Virus record (IMG/VR): IMGVR_UViG_3300042691_025212
Span: 1 to 30,732 of that record
DNA: 30,732 bases
Strand: one strand, 5' to 3'
DNA from: a virus
Shown: positions 16,619 to 25,245 of the stretch, piece after piece
Numbering within the stretch: position 1 is the first letter of the stretch
How the letters are laid out: every line of letters starts with the position of its first letter
Notes under the pieces: model-generated
Databases searched by the model: none
What the model was told of the DNA's origin: nothing
Seen by the model: only the letters and a program-made list of their open reading frames with translations
Position numbers and translations under genes: made by a program

Positions 16619-16957
16619 TTAAGTTAAGTTGTTAGTAGCCAAAAAAGTATCTCCTATATCTAATAGCTGTTGTCTTAAAGAATTAATTTCTTCTATTAAC
16701 GCAGCTTTTTCAGCATCAAAAATAGATCCACCAAGGTATTCAGTACTTCTTTTTATTAAATATTCGTGAGAATTTTCTTCTCCATTTGGCGGTATATCAA
16801 AAAAAAGTTGATCGTAGTTAATAAAAAAATCCTCTACAGTAACATTAACCTGAGATTCAGTAGGTTGCGTAGGAATTAGCTCTGTAAATGACGAATCAAT
16901 AGCATTAGAATACGTGCTATTTCCTCTAACTTTTTTTATTAAATCTATTTTAGACAT
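16619..16957 (-). CDS. small baseplate-associated protein, 112 aa
   Basis: A basic N-terminus (MSKIDLIKKVRGNSTYSNAI) is followed by a proline-containing extended region and a C-terminal helix with coiled-coil character (FDAEKAALIEEINSLRQQLL). Its ATG shares one base with the stop of the CBM96-like gene, showing translational coupling. It is flanked by genes for gp6-region proteins and the 1360-aa protein, so a connector or assembly role in the wedge is plausible. No family was recognised. Confidence 0.55.
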   Translation of the reverse strand: MSKIDLIKKVRGNSTYSNAIDSSFTELIPTQPTESQVNVTVEDFFINYDQLFFDIPPNGEENSHEYLIKRSTEYLGGSIFDAEKAALIEEINSLRQQLLDIGDTFLATNNLT

Positions 16958-18057
16958 TACTTAACAATTTTAAAAATTAAATTATTATCAACATCAATAA
17001 TTTCTCCAGAAGATAGATACGTTTTTATCAACAGCTTATAGTATCTTTCTGGCTCTAATCCACTCATATACATGTTGAAATAACTACTTATTGAATCACA
17101 GCTTATTTTTGTATACGATGTATCAAAATCAACCACAATATCATTTGTTTTTACGTCTTGAATACTCCAATAAGAGGTTGCTGGAAGAGCTTTATTATTT
17201 AAATAAACGGATGACGTTGTAAAAGTTCTTGTAGGAAATTTATCTCTACAATTAACTCTAAACTTGTATATGCTTGTATCAGCTTTAAATGTACCAACGT
17301 TGTTTGCTACTGTTATTATACAATTACTATTATCTATAATAGATAAACTGCCTGTGATGTAAGATGAATCATCCCACCTAATATCTAAAGACGGTGGATA
17401 TATTGTATGAGTATCATTACTAAAATAATTTAATGTAATATAACTTCCAGAATTATTCTCTATAGAAGTTGTATGTTTAATTAGAAATCCGTTATTTACA
17501 TAGCTGCTACTAAACCATGAATCTACTATATTAGTAACATTTGCGTTAATGTCTTTATTTGCGTTTAAATCAAAAGTTTGACTAGAGCTAACTGAAGTCC
17601 AAGATCCTCCTCCTTGAGTAATAAAGTATGATGGGTTAACCCAGTTTGAAGCTGTTGTATAATAGGATTGAGACGTATACCAACAAGCGCCATTTCTAGT
17701 CTCTGGAGAATCTGCAAACTTACCAGTTCCAGCTTGCCAAGTTTGAAAAACTTGTTTTATTTCTAAAGAGTACTCTTGAGTTATGTTTTCAGCGTCTGCT
17801 ATATATAATCTTAAGTAGCTTTTCCAAGACCCTGTCGAATAAGACTTTAAAGTAGCTAAATCAGTGTTAGAAAATTTAATAACACATCTTCTTAAATCGT
17901 CTGTTAAAAAATCCCCTGTTCCTGGTATTAAACTATTCGTGCTATCCTCTGTATTTTTTACAGACACTTCTAAAATTTCATCTAGTCCCGTATTTTTTGC
18001 AGGATATTTTGAATAGATAGACGTATCAGCTGTTGGAAATATTTTATAAACTGCCAT
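16957..18057 (-). CDS. baseplate protein with CBM96/DNRLRE-like N-terminal domain, 366 aa
   Basis: Residues 1-220 carry the pattern of the DNRLRE/CBM96 type: a start strand ADTSIYSKYPAKNTGLDEIL, then RRCVIKFSNTDL, SYLRLYIADAEN, a W-x-x-G segment (FQTWQAGTGKF) and paired Trp residues. Residues 225-366 look like one or two immunoglobulin-like domains. It directly follows the gp6 gene, so it is probably a wedge-periphery protein that may touch cell-surface glycans. Carbohydrate binding is inferred from family resemblance only. Confidence 0.5.
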   Translation of the reverse strand: MAVYKIFPTADTSIYSKYPAKNTGLDEILEVSVKNTEDSTNSLIPGTGDFLTDDLRRCVIKFSNTDLATLKSYSTGSWKSYLRLYIADAENITQEYSLEIKQVFQTWQAGTGKFADSPETRNGACWYTSQSYYTTASNWVNPSYFITQGGGSWTSVSSSQTFDLNANKDINANVTNIVDSWFSSSYVNNGFLIKHTTSIENNSGSYITLNYFSNDTHTIYPPSLDIRWDDSSYITGSLSIIDNSNCIITVANNVGTFKADTSIYKFRVNCRDKFPTRTFTTSSVYLNNKALPATSYWSIQDVKTNDIVVDFDTSYTKISCDSISSYFNMYMSGLEPERYYKLLIKTYLSSGEIIDVDNNLIFKIVK

Positions 18058-18067
18058 ATATTATAAT

Positions 18068-19915
18068 TTAAAATGTTACTACTCTTCCTTGAATATCTGT
18101 GTCTAGATATTTAACTTCAAACACAGAAGGATCTAATGAAGGATATATAACTTTATTCATTGTAGCCGCACTAATATCATAAGAATATTTAGAGTAATTT
18201 CCAGTAGCCTTATTAATTATTCTAACGTCTTTAACTGTTTGAACACCTTCTACCTTATCTAATAATATATATAAATCATTAAGTATTATTGGTTCATTTA
18301 TTTGAAAATTATCTACGTTAAAATATTCTTTTGCTTTTATTAAGCATCTAGCAATAACATCTTGAGGATTAAAATTAGGTCTAGTAATAATGTCAAAATC
18401 GCATCCAATATTTATTATATACGCAGGCTTTATGTTAACTGAGTCCGTTAACATTCTATACTCTCCTAAATGAGTTTTTAAATTAACCATTAACGCATTA
18501 GACGGAGTAGATAGTTTTCCTTCTACATCTAAAGCTAATACATACATGCTTACTAATAACTGATCTCTATTAGAAATATCTCTTTCTTGATAATTAGCAA
18601 ATGTTGCGTCATCTTTTGTTACATAAGCTTTAGATATCTTACCGTATTTAGAAGGCATTGATAAAGCTTTTTCCAAATAGTCTTGCTGAGTTACTGCTCT
18701 TAATTGACTCATAAATGCGGCTAAACTATTTAATCTAATATCCTCTATGCTATCTCCGTCTCCTCCTCCTGAAGCTGGATCTGGATTATTTGTTGCTATA
18801 GTATTAGAAAAAGCTGTGTTAAAGCCGCTAACAGTAACCCTTGATGGAGCAGTTAATTGATTTGCTAAAACATTATATTGAGCGCCACCTCCAACTAAAT
18901 AAGTTACCGTTAATGATGTATTATATGGAGATAATCCATAAGTGGCTGTAGTAACAAAGTTTGTTGGATCAAATGCTGTGTTTATGGTTGTAGATCCAGT
19001 AGTCACGCCCAGGTTAGTATTAGCAGAATTAGGAATAATGGCTGAATCAGCTACTAAATTTATTCCAGATCCAAACTCTAAAACTAGAGATTCATTAGAC
19101 TTAAATCTAGTTGTAAACCTTCTATCTATTTTAACTTTTTCTAAGATATATGGAACTTGATTAGACTGTTGATATAGCGAAGGATAATTAGCTACAGTAT
19201 TTTTTACAGGGTTATCTATATAGTCTTGAGCTAAATAAGGAACTTCATACCAAATGTTTCCTGACGAATCTACTACATTAATGATAGATATTATATTAGC
19301 ATCATTTATTGTTATTGTTTGAAATCTTTTTGCAGCCCCAAAAGAAAAAGTTTGAGTTTTAGTTTGTCCTGATACTGCTTGAACTGTTTTTTTAAGCAAG
19401 TAAGATCCAGCAGCTGTACCTGCCAAATTATACACATCTACGTCAGTTGGATCTAGTGATGATGAAGTTGTAAAATCAACTTTTGTTGGAACATAAAAAT
19501 TTATATTTCCATTGGCGTTTGATTGAACATTCATTCCTGGAGCTATAATCAAAGCATAATCAAAATCAGGAGTAGTTAATCCTCCAGAAGTTTTAGCTGG
19601 AATAGTTTGATAAACATCTAAATTAACTAAAGCAGCAGAAGTTATTTTTGGTCTATATCCTAGCATATAAGCTATTGTAAATAGATTGTTTTTTTGCTTT
19701 GCATACTGCAGAAACGTTTCTTGCAACTGATTATCTAAATAAAAAGAAAGAACGTCTCCTACATAAGCTGCCATCTCAATAAACATTGACCCAGGAGAAG
19801 CTTGAGAAAAATCATTGTATGCAGTTGGAAAATAGGCTTTAGCGTATTCAATTAAGTCAGACTTAAGAGATGTAAAGTCTTTATTGAGATATTTTATATC
19901 AGTTAAATTTGACAT
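18068..19915 (-). CDS. 6: baseplate wedge protein, gp6/J-like, 615 aa
   Basis: The N-terminal segment KDFTSLKSDLIEYAKAYFP, then NDFSQASPGSMFIEMAAYVG and DVLSFYLDNQLQET, is the hallmark of T4 gp6-type wedge proteins, and the later YLEKALSMPSKYGKISKAYV region fits the gpJ-like core. At 615 residues it is close to T4 gp6 (660). gp6 forms the continuous ring of the baseplate wedges around the hub. The gene lies one base after gp25, a common partner order in contractile tails. Confidence 0.9.
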   Translation of the reverse strand: MSNLTDIKYLNKDFTSLKSDLIEYAKAYFPTAYNDFSQASPGSMFIEMAAYVGDVLSFYLDNQLQETFLQYAKQKNNLFTIAYMLGYRPKITSAALVNLDVYQTIPAKTSGGLTTPDFDYALIIAPGMNVQSNANGNINFYVPTKVDFTTSSSLDPTDVDVYNLAGTAAGSYLLKKTVQAVSGQTKTQTFSFGAAKRFQTITINDANIISIINVVDSSGNIWYEVPYLAQDYIDNPVKNTVANYPSLYQQSNQVPYILEKVKIDRRFTTRFKSNESLVLEFGSGINLVADSAIIPNSANTNLGVTTGSTTINTAFDPTNFVTTATYGLSPYNTSLTVTYLVGGGAQYNVLANQLTAPSRVTVSGFNTAFSNTIATNNPDPASGGGDGDSIEDIRLNSLAAFMSQLRAVTQQDYLEKALSMPSKYGKISKAYVTKDDATFANYQERDISNRDQLLVSMYVLALDVEGKLSTPSNALMVNLKTHLGEYRMLTDSVNIKPAYIINIGCDFDIITRPNFNPQDVIARCLIKAKEYFNVDNFQINEPIILNDLYILLDKVEGVQTVKDVRIINKATGNYSKYSYDISAATMNKVIYPSLDPSVFEVKYLDTDIQGRVVTF

Positions 19916-19916
19916 T

Positions 19917-20330
19917 TTATATGTTTTGAATCTTTATGATTACGTTATCGTTTTCATTTGTATTTAATATTATATAACTTAAATTTATCGTAATAGAGTT
20001 ACGATCGCTATCACTTCCTATTTTTAAATCTTTTACTTTTAAAGTTGTAAAATTAATCTCTACTTGAGATCTTATGTATGATTCTAAACTATCTAATGTC
20101 TGTGTTTCTATTTGTTCAAATAGGTAAGATCTTAGACTAGCTCCGAAATTAAAATTAAAAGGTCTTTCTCCTCTGTCTGTAAGCAAAAAATTAATTACGT
20201 TGTACTTGTATTGCTCTTTAGTTGTATATACACTTGTAAAAACACCTTTAGCAGAAAACGGAAGTTTTACTCCTAAAGCGGTTGATTCGCGTTGATCTAA
20301 CGGAGATATTTGTTTTAGGTTGTATGCCAC
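19917..20330 (-). CDS. 25: baseplate wedge protein, gp25-like, 137 aa
   Basis: FLLTDRGERPFNFNFGASLR and YLFEQIE (48-75) form the conserved gp25 core (T-x-x-GER...P-x-FG...L-x-x-xLFE). Length matches the family (T4 gp25 is 132 aa). gp25 joins the inner wedge to the sheath and starts sheath polymerisation. The start codon is GTG, overlapping the upstream TAG as TAGTG, so its translation is coupled to the preceding gene. Confidence 0.92.
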   Translation of the reverse strand: MAYNLKQISPLDQRESTALGVKLPFSAKGVFTSVYTTKEQYKYNVINFLLTDRGERPFNFNFGASLRSYLFEQIETQTLDSLESYIRSQVEINFTTLKVKDLKIGSDSDRNSITINLSYIILNTNENDNVIIKIQNI

Positions 20331-20779
20331 TAGATTGCTCCTTTTCTTTTCATTGATTCCATTAACTCAGTAAAATCAGGAACTGTGTCTATTTCTACTA
20401 ACTCATGTGCAGAGCTATGTCTAGCGCTTGACAACATATCATTAACTGTGCCTGTCTCAACTTCCTCTGATTGATAAAAAGGAGAATCTCCACTATCATT
20501 AATAGAGTTAACATCTCTAGGTGTCATTGAAGAGATAGTGTCATTTAGCATACTAGCAAAAGGGTTAGAGCTATTAAACTTAACGTTTTCTATTAAACTA
20601 GTTCTTTTGGTGTTTAAAGTTAAAGGAGGTGCCTTAGATTTAACTGAATTCTCTAGAGAAGACTTATAACTAATTGGTCTATTTTCTAAAGATTCTTTTA
20701 TTATCTTAGGTAATTGGTTTCTTAAAGCAGCCTCAACCTCTTCTCTAATTAATTTTCTTAATAAATCTATCTTTGCCAT
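20330..20779 (-). CDS. small baseplate-region protein, 149 aa
   Basis: The helical N-terminus (MAKIDLLRKLIREEVEAALR) is followed by a low-complexity Ser/Asn-rich chain with little predicted fold and a short acidic C-terminal helix (PDFTELMESMKRKG). Such chains often act as assembly partners. It is coupled to gp25 by a one-base overlap and starts directly after a late-promoter-like motif. The function is unknown; gp25-associated assembly is inferred from linkage. Confidence 0.55.
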   Translation of the reverse strand: MAKIDLLRKLIREEVEAALRNQLPKIIKESLENRPISYKSSLENSVKSKAPPLTLNTKRTSLIENVKFNSSNPFASMLNDTISSMTPRDVNSINDSGDSPFYQSEEVETGTVNDMLSSARHSSAHELVEIDTVPDFTELMESMKRKGAI

Positions 20780-20780
20780 A

Positions 20781-20794
20781 TACTAATAAATATT
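20781..20794 (-). promoter_or_regulatory. late-promoter-like motif
   Basis: On the minus strand this reads AATATTTATTAGTA, followed by T and the ATG of the 149-aa gene, identical over 18 bases to the copy before the gene at 5933-6235. It lies in the 19-base gap between the 652-aa gene and this one and could start a transcript for the 149-aa protein, gp25, gp6 and downstream genes. Confidence 0.5.
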
Positions 20795-20798
20795 ATTT

Positions 20799-22757
20799 TT
20801 AACCGTTTTTAAGTACTTTTATTTCTGTATCAATTAATTTAAGTCTTTTTACTGAAGCAGCCACTGTTATTGGATTTCTGTCAATAACTAAACTAGCAAC
20901 AATTTTTTTCTTTTCTTCTTCTAATTGCTCTATTTTTAATTTTGCCGTATTTTGTTCAGTATCTTTAATTAGTTTTCCAGAATATTTTTGTTCTGGGTCT
21001 GATTTTTTTAGTTCAGTAGTTAGCTGTTGATTATTTTTTATTGTTGCGGCTCTAACACGTTTTCTTAAGGCTTTACCACCAGGAAGTTTATTAATAAATG
21101 AATTTAATCCTATTCCTACGCTATCATCTTCATTGTTTGGAGAATCTAATTCACTATTAAAATTACTCTCAGTGTCCCAATTAATATCATCATCATATAA
21201 ATATGAAGAAGCTTCATTAATTATTTCTTGTTGTTCTATTGAGTAATTACTAGGTGATGATTTTATAAGTCCTCTAGAAGCTAGTAATTGTTTTACTTCT
21301 GCTATAATTATACTATCGTCTGATGCGTAAGTAGGAGTAGATGATAACACCTCTAATCCTGAATTATTTATAGCAATACCGTATCTTCTATTGAGATTAA
21401 ACGTAGGTTCAACAACTTCTTCAGTAATTATTCTTATTGTGTATTCTCCAGCGGTATTTTTTTTGGATGTGTTATTAGAATTATTTTTGTTAGCAATAAA
21501 TCTATTTACATTATCTAAAGATTTTTGAAGTTGTTCAATTTTATCACTTAAATCAGAAACTAAGTCTTTATCAGCACCACCGCAGCTTTGTAAGTTTGCT
21601 AATAATGTTTTTAATTTACTTATAATTACTTCTAATTCTAACGCTATTGAATTACAAAAATTATATATGAGTGATAATAAAATATTCAATTGAGATAATC
21701 TGTCTACAAAATTATCTATTCCTTTCTTTTCAATCACTTGCTCAGTCACGTTACTTTGAGCTGTTGTTATTCCTTTAGTAGTTACTGCGTTTGGAGTAGG
21801 ATCTACGAATAACCACAATTTTATTTTTTTAAATATAGCAATAAAAAGAATCGCAAGTCTAATAATTAATTGCATACTAGAAACTACAGTTAATACTCTT
21901 TTTATTAATAAATTTATCTTAGTACATGTTTGAGATATACTTTTAATTAGTGGAATAGCTCTTGCAGGATCAATTATTTTTTGTACTTTTTGAATATCAT
22001 CTTGAACTTTTTTATCTACTTTTGCAGGCAAGAAATCTAATAAATCTGCTGGAGATGACAACCCTTGAACAAGTACGCAATAAAATTTTACCTTATCAAT
22101 AATTTTTAAAAACTTTTGATATTGACTATCTGGTATTTGCCTATAATCTGAATACCTATTTAAATAATTTACTTTATCTTCTAATCCTCCAATTAACTTT
22201 TTAATTTGAGGAAATTGTTCTATGATAGTTTGAGGAGTAATTCCAGTCTCTGTTGCTATAGCATTTATTTCTGGTCCTAATAAAGCTTTTAAATCTATAA
22301 ACTTACTCTTAATTTTTTGAGCTAACTCAAACAGTCCTTTCTTTTTTGTATCACTAGAGTCTTTAGAAGTACTATCAAACGTATCTATCGCTATTTGAAT
22401 ATCATACGCTAGTTTTTGTAACTTATATTTGTTCTTTTTTAGAGCAGAAGCTCCGTCTGGTGGAGGTTTAGTTGGATCAAACCCAGCTCCTTTTTTAGTT
22501 AAAGGAATTTTTGATAAAGCATACGTAATAATGTTACAAAAATCAACAGATAACATTATATCTAGTATTGGATTTAATCCTAATTCTAATGGATTTTTTG
22601 GTATTCCCGAGCCAGAAACCTCAGTTTTTCCATTAATTACTTTTTCTAATCCATCTTGAACTAATAGTACAGAGTCAGCCGCAATAAAAATAATACCCTC
22701 TAAGCCTTTGGCTTTGTTTTTAAAATTTTTTGTTAATATAGATTTATCTAGTGCCAA
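20799..22757 (-). CDS. large helical tail/baseplate protein, 652 aa (tape-measure or hub candidate)
   Basis: Mostly long amphipathic helices, with one strongly hydrophobic helix pair near residues 295-325 (MQLIIRLAILFIAIF) and a coiled-coil segment (DLVSDLSDKIEQLQKSLDNV). A short beta module follows (NRRYGIAINNSGLEVLSSTP, then DDSIIIAEVKQLL), and the chain ends in a Lys/Glu helix. Length and helicity resemble T4 gp29 (590 aa), the hub-bound tape measure with membrane-active helices. The gene sits next to the spike genes. No specific family motif is visible, so gp29 equivalence is only a hypothesis. Confidence 0.45.
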   Translation of the reverse strand: MALDKSILTKNFKNKAKGLEGIIFIAADSVLLVQDGLEKVINGKTEVSGSGIPKNPLELGLNPILDIMLSVDFCNIITYALSKIPLTKKGAGFDPTKPPPDGASALKKNKYKLQKLAYDIQIAIDTFDSTSKDSSDTKKKGLFELAQKIKSKFIDLKALLGPEINAIATETGITPQTIIEQFPQIKKLIGGLEDKVNYLNRYSDYRQIPDSQYQKFLKIIDKVKFYCVLVQGLSSPADLLDFLPAKVDKKVQDDIQKVQKIIDPARAIPLIKSISQTCTKINLLIKRVLTVVSSMQLIIRLAILFIAIFKKIKLWLFVDPTPNAVTTKGITTAQSNVTEQVIEKKGIDNFVDRLSQLNILLSLIYNFCNSIALELEVIISKLKTLLANLQSCGGADKDLVSDLSDKIEQLQKSLDNVNRFIANKNNSNNTSKKNTAGEYTIRIITEEVVEPTFNLNRRYGIAINNSGLEVLSSTPTYASDDSIIIAEVKQLLASRGLIKSSPSNYSIEQQEIINEASSYLYDDDINWDTESNFNSELDSPNNEDDSVGIGLNSFINKLPGGKALRKRVRAATIKNNQQLTTELKKSDPEQKYSGKLIKDTEQNTAKLKIEQLEEEKKKIVASLVIDRNPITVAASVKRLKLIDTEIKVLKNG

Positions 22758-22758
22758 A

Positions 22759-23187
22759 TTATTTAGTATATGTTACTTTAGATAATATTCGATCTATTTG
22801 TACATTAACTTTTCTAGAAGTTGTAGCTAACTGATTTCCTCCTGATTTTGCTATTGTAAACATAGATCCAGCAATATCAGTTTCACTCACAGTATCTAAT
22901 AAATCTCCAAATCTAGTAATTGCTTCAGTTAATACTTTTAATTGTTTAACTAATTCATTTCCTTTAACTACAGGTTCACCAGTAGATTCAGCCGCTTCTC
23001 CTAATTCTATTTTTGGAGAATTAATAAGAACTTTTACTCCACTGTCTATATTGATAGTTAAAGGAGAAGATAATGATACTGTCTTATCTCCAAACAAAAA
23101 TATGCCATCAGTTCTAGATAATAATTGAACTCTATCACTTGTAATGATAACTTGATCACCTTTATATGGAAATACAGGAATGTACAT
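22759..23187 (-). CDS. central spike beta-helix protein, gp5 C-terminal-like, 142 aa
   Basis: Residues 10-65 consist of short regular strands (GDQVIITSDRVQLLSRTDG, then SSPLTINIDSGVKVLINSPK) with the IxINSPKIELG ending typical of intertwined triple-stranded beta-helix needles. The remaining 70 residues are helical and could form a trimerising base. It directly follows, with one-base overlap, the OB-fold hub gene. Together they supply what T4 gp5 holds in a single chain, but without the lysozyme domain. Confidence 0.55.
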   Translation of the reverse strand: MYIPVFPYKGDQVIITSDRVQLLSRTDGIFLFGDKTVSLSSPLTINIDSGVKVLINSPKIELGEAAESTGEPVVKGNELVKQLKVLTEAITRFGDLLDTVSETDIAGSMFTIAKSGGNQLATTSRKVNVQIDRILSKVTYTK

Positions 23188-24104
23188 TATTTTGTAAGTT
23201 TATCTTGATCTATTGGTGATACAGTATATTTAGAATTCAATCCACGAGTTTCTTTATATATTGGCGCAGATTGATTACTATTTAATCCTATTTGAACCCC
23301 AAAAGAGTTAAGAGGAAATCTATCTAAGTTTTTTATATCTATTATTTGTCCAGATGTTAAATAAATAGAAGAATTATCTGTGTTTAAATCTTCAGTAATA
23401 GTTTTAAAATTATCTGGAGAAGGGTTTTTTCCTTGACCATTACGAATTATAGTGATTGGATCGCCATTGTCACCTCCACTAGACCATGAATTTAAAGTTT
23501 TAGATGAAGCATTAGTACTTCCAAATCTAATAGATTGTCCAAATCTTGATTCAATTATAGAATCTCCTTCAAAAATTCTTAATGATTTAATTCTAGCATT
23601 TTCAAAAAATTCATAACCTACAGGAAGAGATGGTGGATTATTTTGATCTCTATTAGTACCTTCTAAAGTTGGTAACGTGTAATAATCTTTTATAAATTGT
23701 TTATATTCAGACAAATTTGGAAATGCGTTATGATTAACAGTATTCCAAGTATTGTAAGATGGAAAATAATAATATCCTTGATTCTCTGAACTATCATTTA
23801 GATTGCTATCTGGACCTGGAACAATAAAAACTATTTCAGATATTAGTGGTAATTGTTTTATAAAACTAAAAATAGGATGAGCTGGCTGAGTCACCTTTTC
23901 AGCAAAAGATAAATTTATATTAGTGTATAAAATTTCATACGTAATTTTGCCAATGTCAGATGGTCCATTATAGTCTGTGTTAATTGATCCATCATAATTT
24001 TCAGGACCTAATACAATTGATTTAACCCTTCCAATAATAAAGTATGAGCCTTTACTTTTTCCAGTTCTTCCATCAGAACTTTGAGAAAATATATAATTGG
24101 CCAT
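23187..24104 (-). CDS. baseplate hub OB-fold protein, gp5 N-terminal-like, 305 aa
   Basis: The N-terminal strand GSYFIIGRVKSIVLG and the region from 185 on (IIESRFGQSIRFGSTN, then NGDPITIIRNGQ and SSIYLTSGQ) match the pattern of hub OB-fold proteins that carry the central spike. T4 gp5 has such an OB domain followed by lysozyme and beta-helix domains; neither follows here, and the needle is encoded by the next gene. The protein probably caps the tail tube and anchors the spike. Two bases separate it from the upstream gene. Confidence 0.55.
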   Translation of the reverse strand: MANYIFSQSSDGRTGKSKGSYFIIGRVKSIVLGPENYDGSINTDYNGPSDIGKITYEILYTNINLSFAEKVTQPAHPIFSFIKQLPLISEIVFIVPGPDSNLNDSSENQGYYYFPSYNTWNTVNHNAFPNLSEYKQFIKDYYTLPTLEGTNRDQNNPPSLPVGYEFFENARIKSLRIFEGDSIIESRFGQSIRFGSTNASSKTLNSWSSGGDNGDPITIIRNGQGKNPSPDNFKTITEDLNTDNSSIYLTSGQIIDIKNLDRFPLNSFGVQIGLNSNQSAPIYKETRGLNSKYTVSPIDQDKLTK

Positions 24105-24106
24105 AT

Positions 24107-24460
24107 TTAGTTATTTTCTATTTGCTTATTTGGGGCTTTATATACTGCAACGTCATTAAATAATTGTTGAATGTCTTTTTCGCTTAGCAAACTATTTTCG
24201 TCTTCTTGAGATTTTTTCTCTACAGGCTGTTTAAATAACTGTACCATTTTCATTAGCACTTCGTCATTTTTTAAACCAGAATCCATTAATTCTTTTAATA
24301 AAGGAACAATAACAATAGCATCTCCTGCTGAGTTAATGAAAGAAGATAATCGTGATATCTCTGATTTAACGCTATCATCATTTTCTTTGTGCTTTTCATA
24401 AACTTCTTGTAATAAATTTGATATAGTTTTACCTTCGAATATTTGTTTTTCTAGTTCCAT
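24107..24460 (-). CDS. hypothetical protein, 117 aa
   Basis: An all-helical small acidic protein: EKQIFEGKTISNLLQEVYEK then SEISRLSSFINSAG, a hydrophobic helix IVIVPLLKELMDSG, and an acidic linker. I do not recognise a named family. It lies between the late sigma factor and the hub gene, and a late-promoter-like motif precedes it, so a structural or assembly role is likelier than a replication role. Confidence 0.55.
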   Translation of the reverse strand: MELEKQIFEGKTISNLLQEVYEKHKENDDSVKSEISRLSSFINSAGDAIVIVPLLKELMDSGLKNDEVLMKMVQLFKQPVEKKSQEDENSLLSEKDIQQLFNDVAVYKAPNKQIENN

Positions 24461-24471
24461 AGTGATTATTA

Positions 24472-25242
24472 TCAGTAGCTATAAATATTGGAAGAGTCAA
24501 TTTTCTCGTATTCTTTGTCTAAACACCTTTTATATATAGCTTTCATGCTCTTAAGTACTTTAGTTATATTAATTGTACTTTCGTCAGTCATTTCTTTAAC
24601 ATACAAAAATATTAATTTCTTATTTATATTCTCGAAACTCTCTATCTTTTTAAATATTTCAAGTAATGACGTAGCTATTTTTATATCAGTTTCATTAATG
24701 TATAGGTCTAAAACATTTAGCTCAAGGTAATTTAAAAAATTCATATATACAACGTCAATATCCACAATGACCTCTGAGTTGTTTTCTATTAGTTTATCTA
24801 TCGTTTTATTATCATTATGAATCTCAGTTAATTCTACTTTTGATAGTAGCTTTTTATAATTTTTTTGATTATAAGATATTAAGTATCTTTTTGCTATTGT
24901 ACCAAAATAAGAGTAAGCTTTTCCTTTTGATTGGTTATATAGATTAACTTTTTCAAGAAGAAAAGATATCACTTCATATTTAAGATCTTCTATTGAGTTT
25001 GTATCAATATAATAAAACTTGAACGAATGTATTATATTTTCTGCTAATTTATAAAATGCGTAGTGTAAATGATCTCTATATATTCTATCTCTATGATGTT
25101 GTCTAGTCTCTACACGGTATTGTAGTATATACTCCTCAGTTTCCTCAGTAAAGTACGTATTTTTTTTCTTTGGCTTTCTCTTTCTAACAGTTCCTTTTTT
25201 AGTTAACTCAACATCATTTTCTATCACAACACTATTATCCAT
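24472..25242 (-). CDS. 55: late-transcription sigma factor, gp55-like, 256 aa
   Basis: After a basic N-terminal tail (KKGTVRKRKPKKKN) comes a sigma-70 region 2-like domain: EEYILQYRVETRQHHRDRIY, then HYAFYKLAENIIHSFKFYY and SIEDLKYEVISFLLEKVNLY with KGKAYSYFGTIAKRYLIS at about 105-122. This is the order seen in T4 gp55, which directs RNA polymerase to TATAAATA late promoters and contacts the sliding clamp. It is somewhat longer than T4 gp55 (185 aa), with extra C-terminal helices. No region 4 is evident. Its genomic place at the head of the structural block fits late-gene control. Confidence 0.8.
   Translation of the reverse strand: MDNSVVIENDVELTKKGTVRKRKPKKKNTYFTEETEEYILQYRVETRQHHRDRIYRDHLHYAFYKLAENIIHSFKFYYIDTNSIEDLKYEVISFLLEKVNLYNQSKGKAYSYFGTIAKRYLISYNQKNYKKLLSKVELTEIHNDNKTIDKLIENNSEVIVDIDVVYMNFLNYLELNVLDLYINETDIKIATSLLEIFKKIESFENINKKLIFLYVKEMTDESTINITKVLKSMKAIYKRCLDKEYEKIDSSNIYSY
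24476..24489 (-). promoter_or_regulatory. late-promoter-like motif upstream of the hub genes
   Basis: On the minus strand this reads AATATTTATAGCTA, 16 bases before the ATG of the 117-aa gene and inside the end of the sigma factor gene. Read on the plus strand, the same site shows a perfect TATAAATA (24480-24487), so its orientation is ambiguous. The minus reading agrees with the other copies and with the genes. Confidence 0.45.
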
Positions 25243-25245
25243 TAA

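Noticed and set aside
24480-24487. Perfect TATAAATA on the plus strand
   Set aside because: It faces the wrong way for the genes around it, and the site also reads as the AATATTTAT motif on the minus strand, which agrees with the other copies. An antisense promoter cannot be excluded but is not supported.
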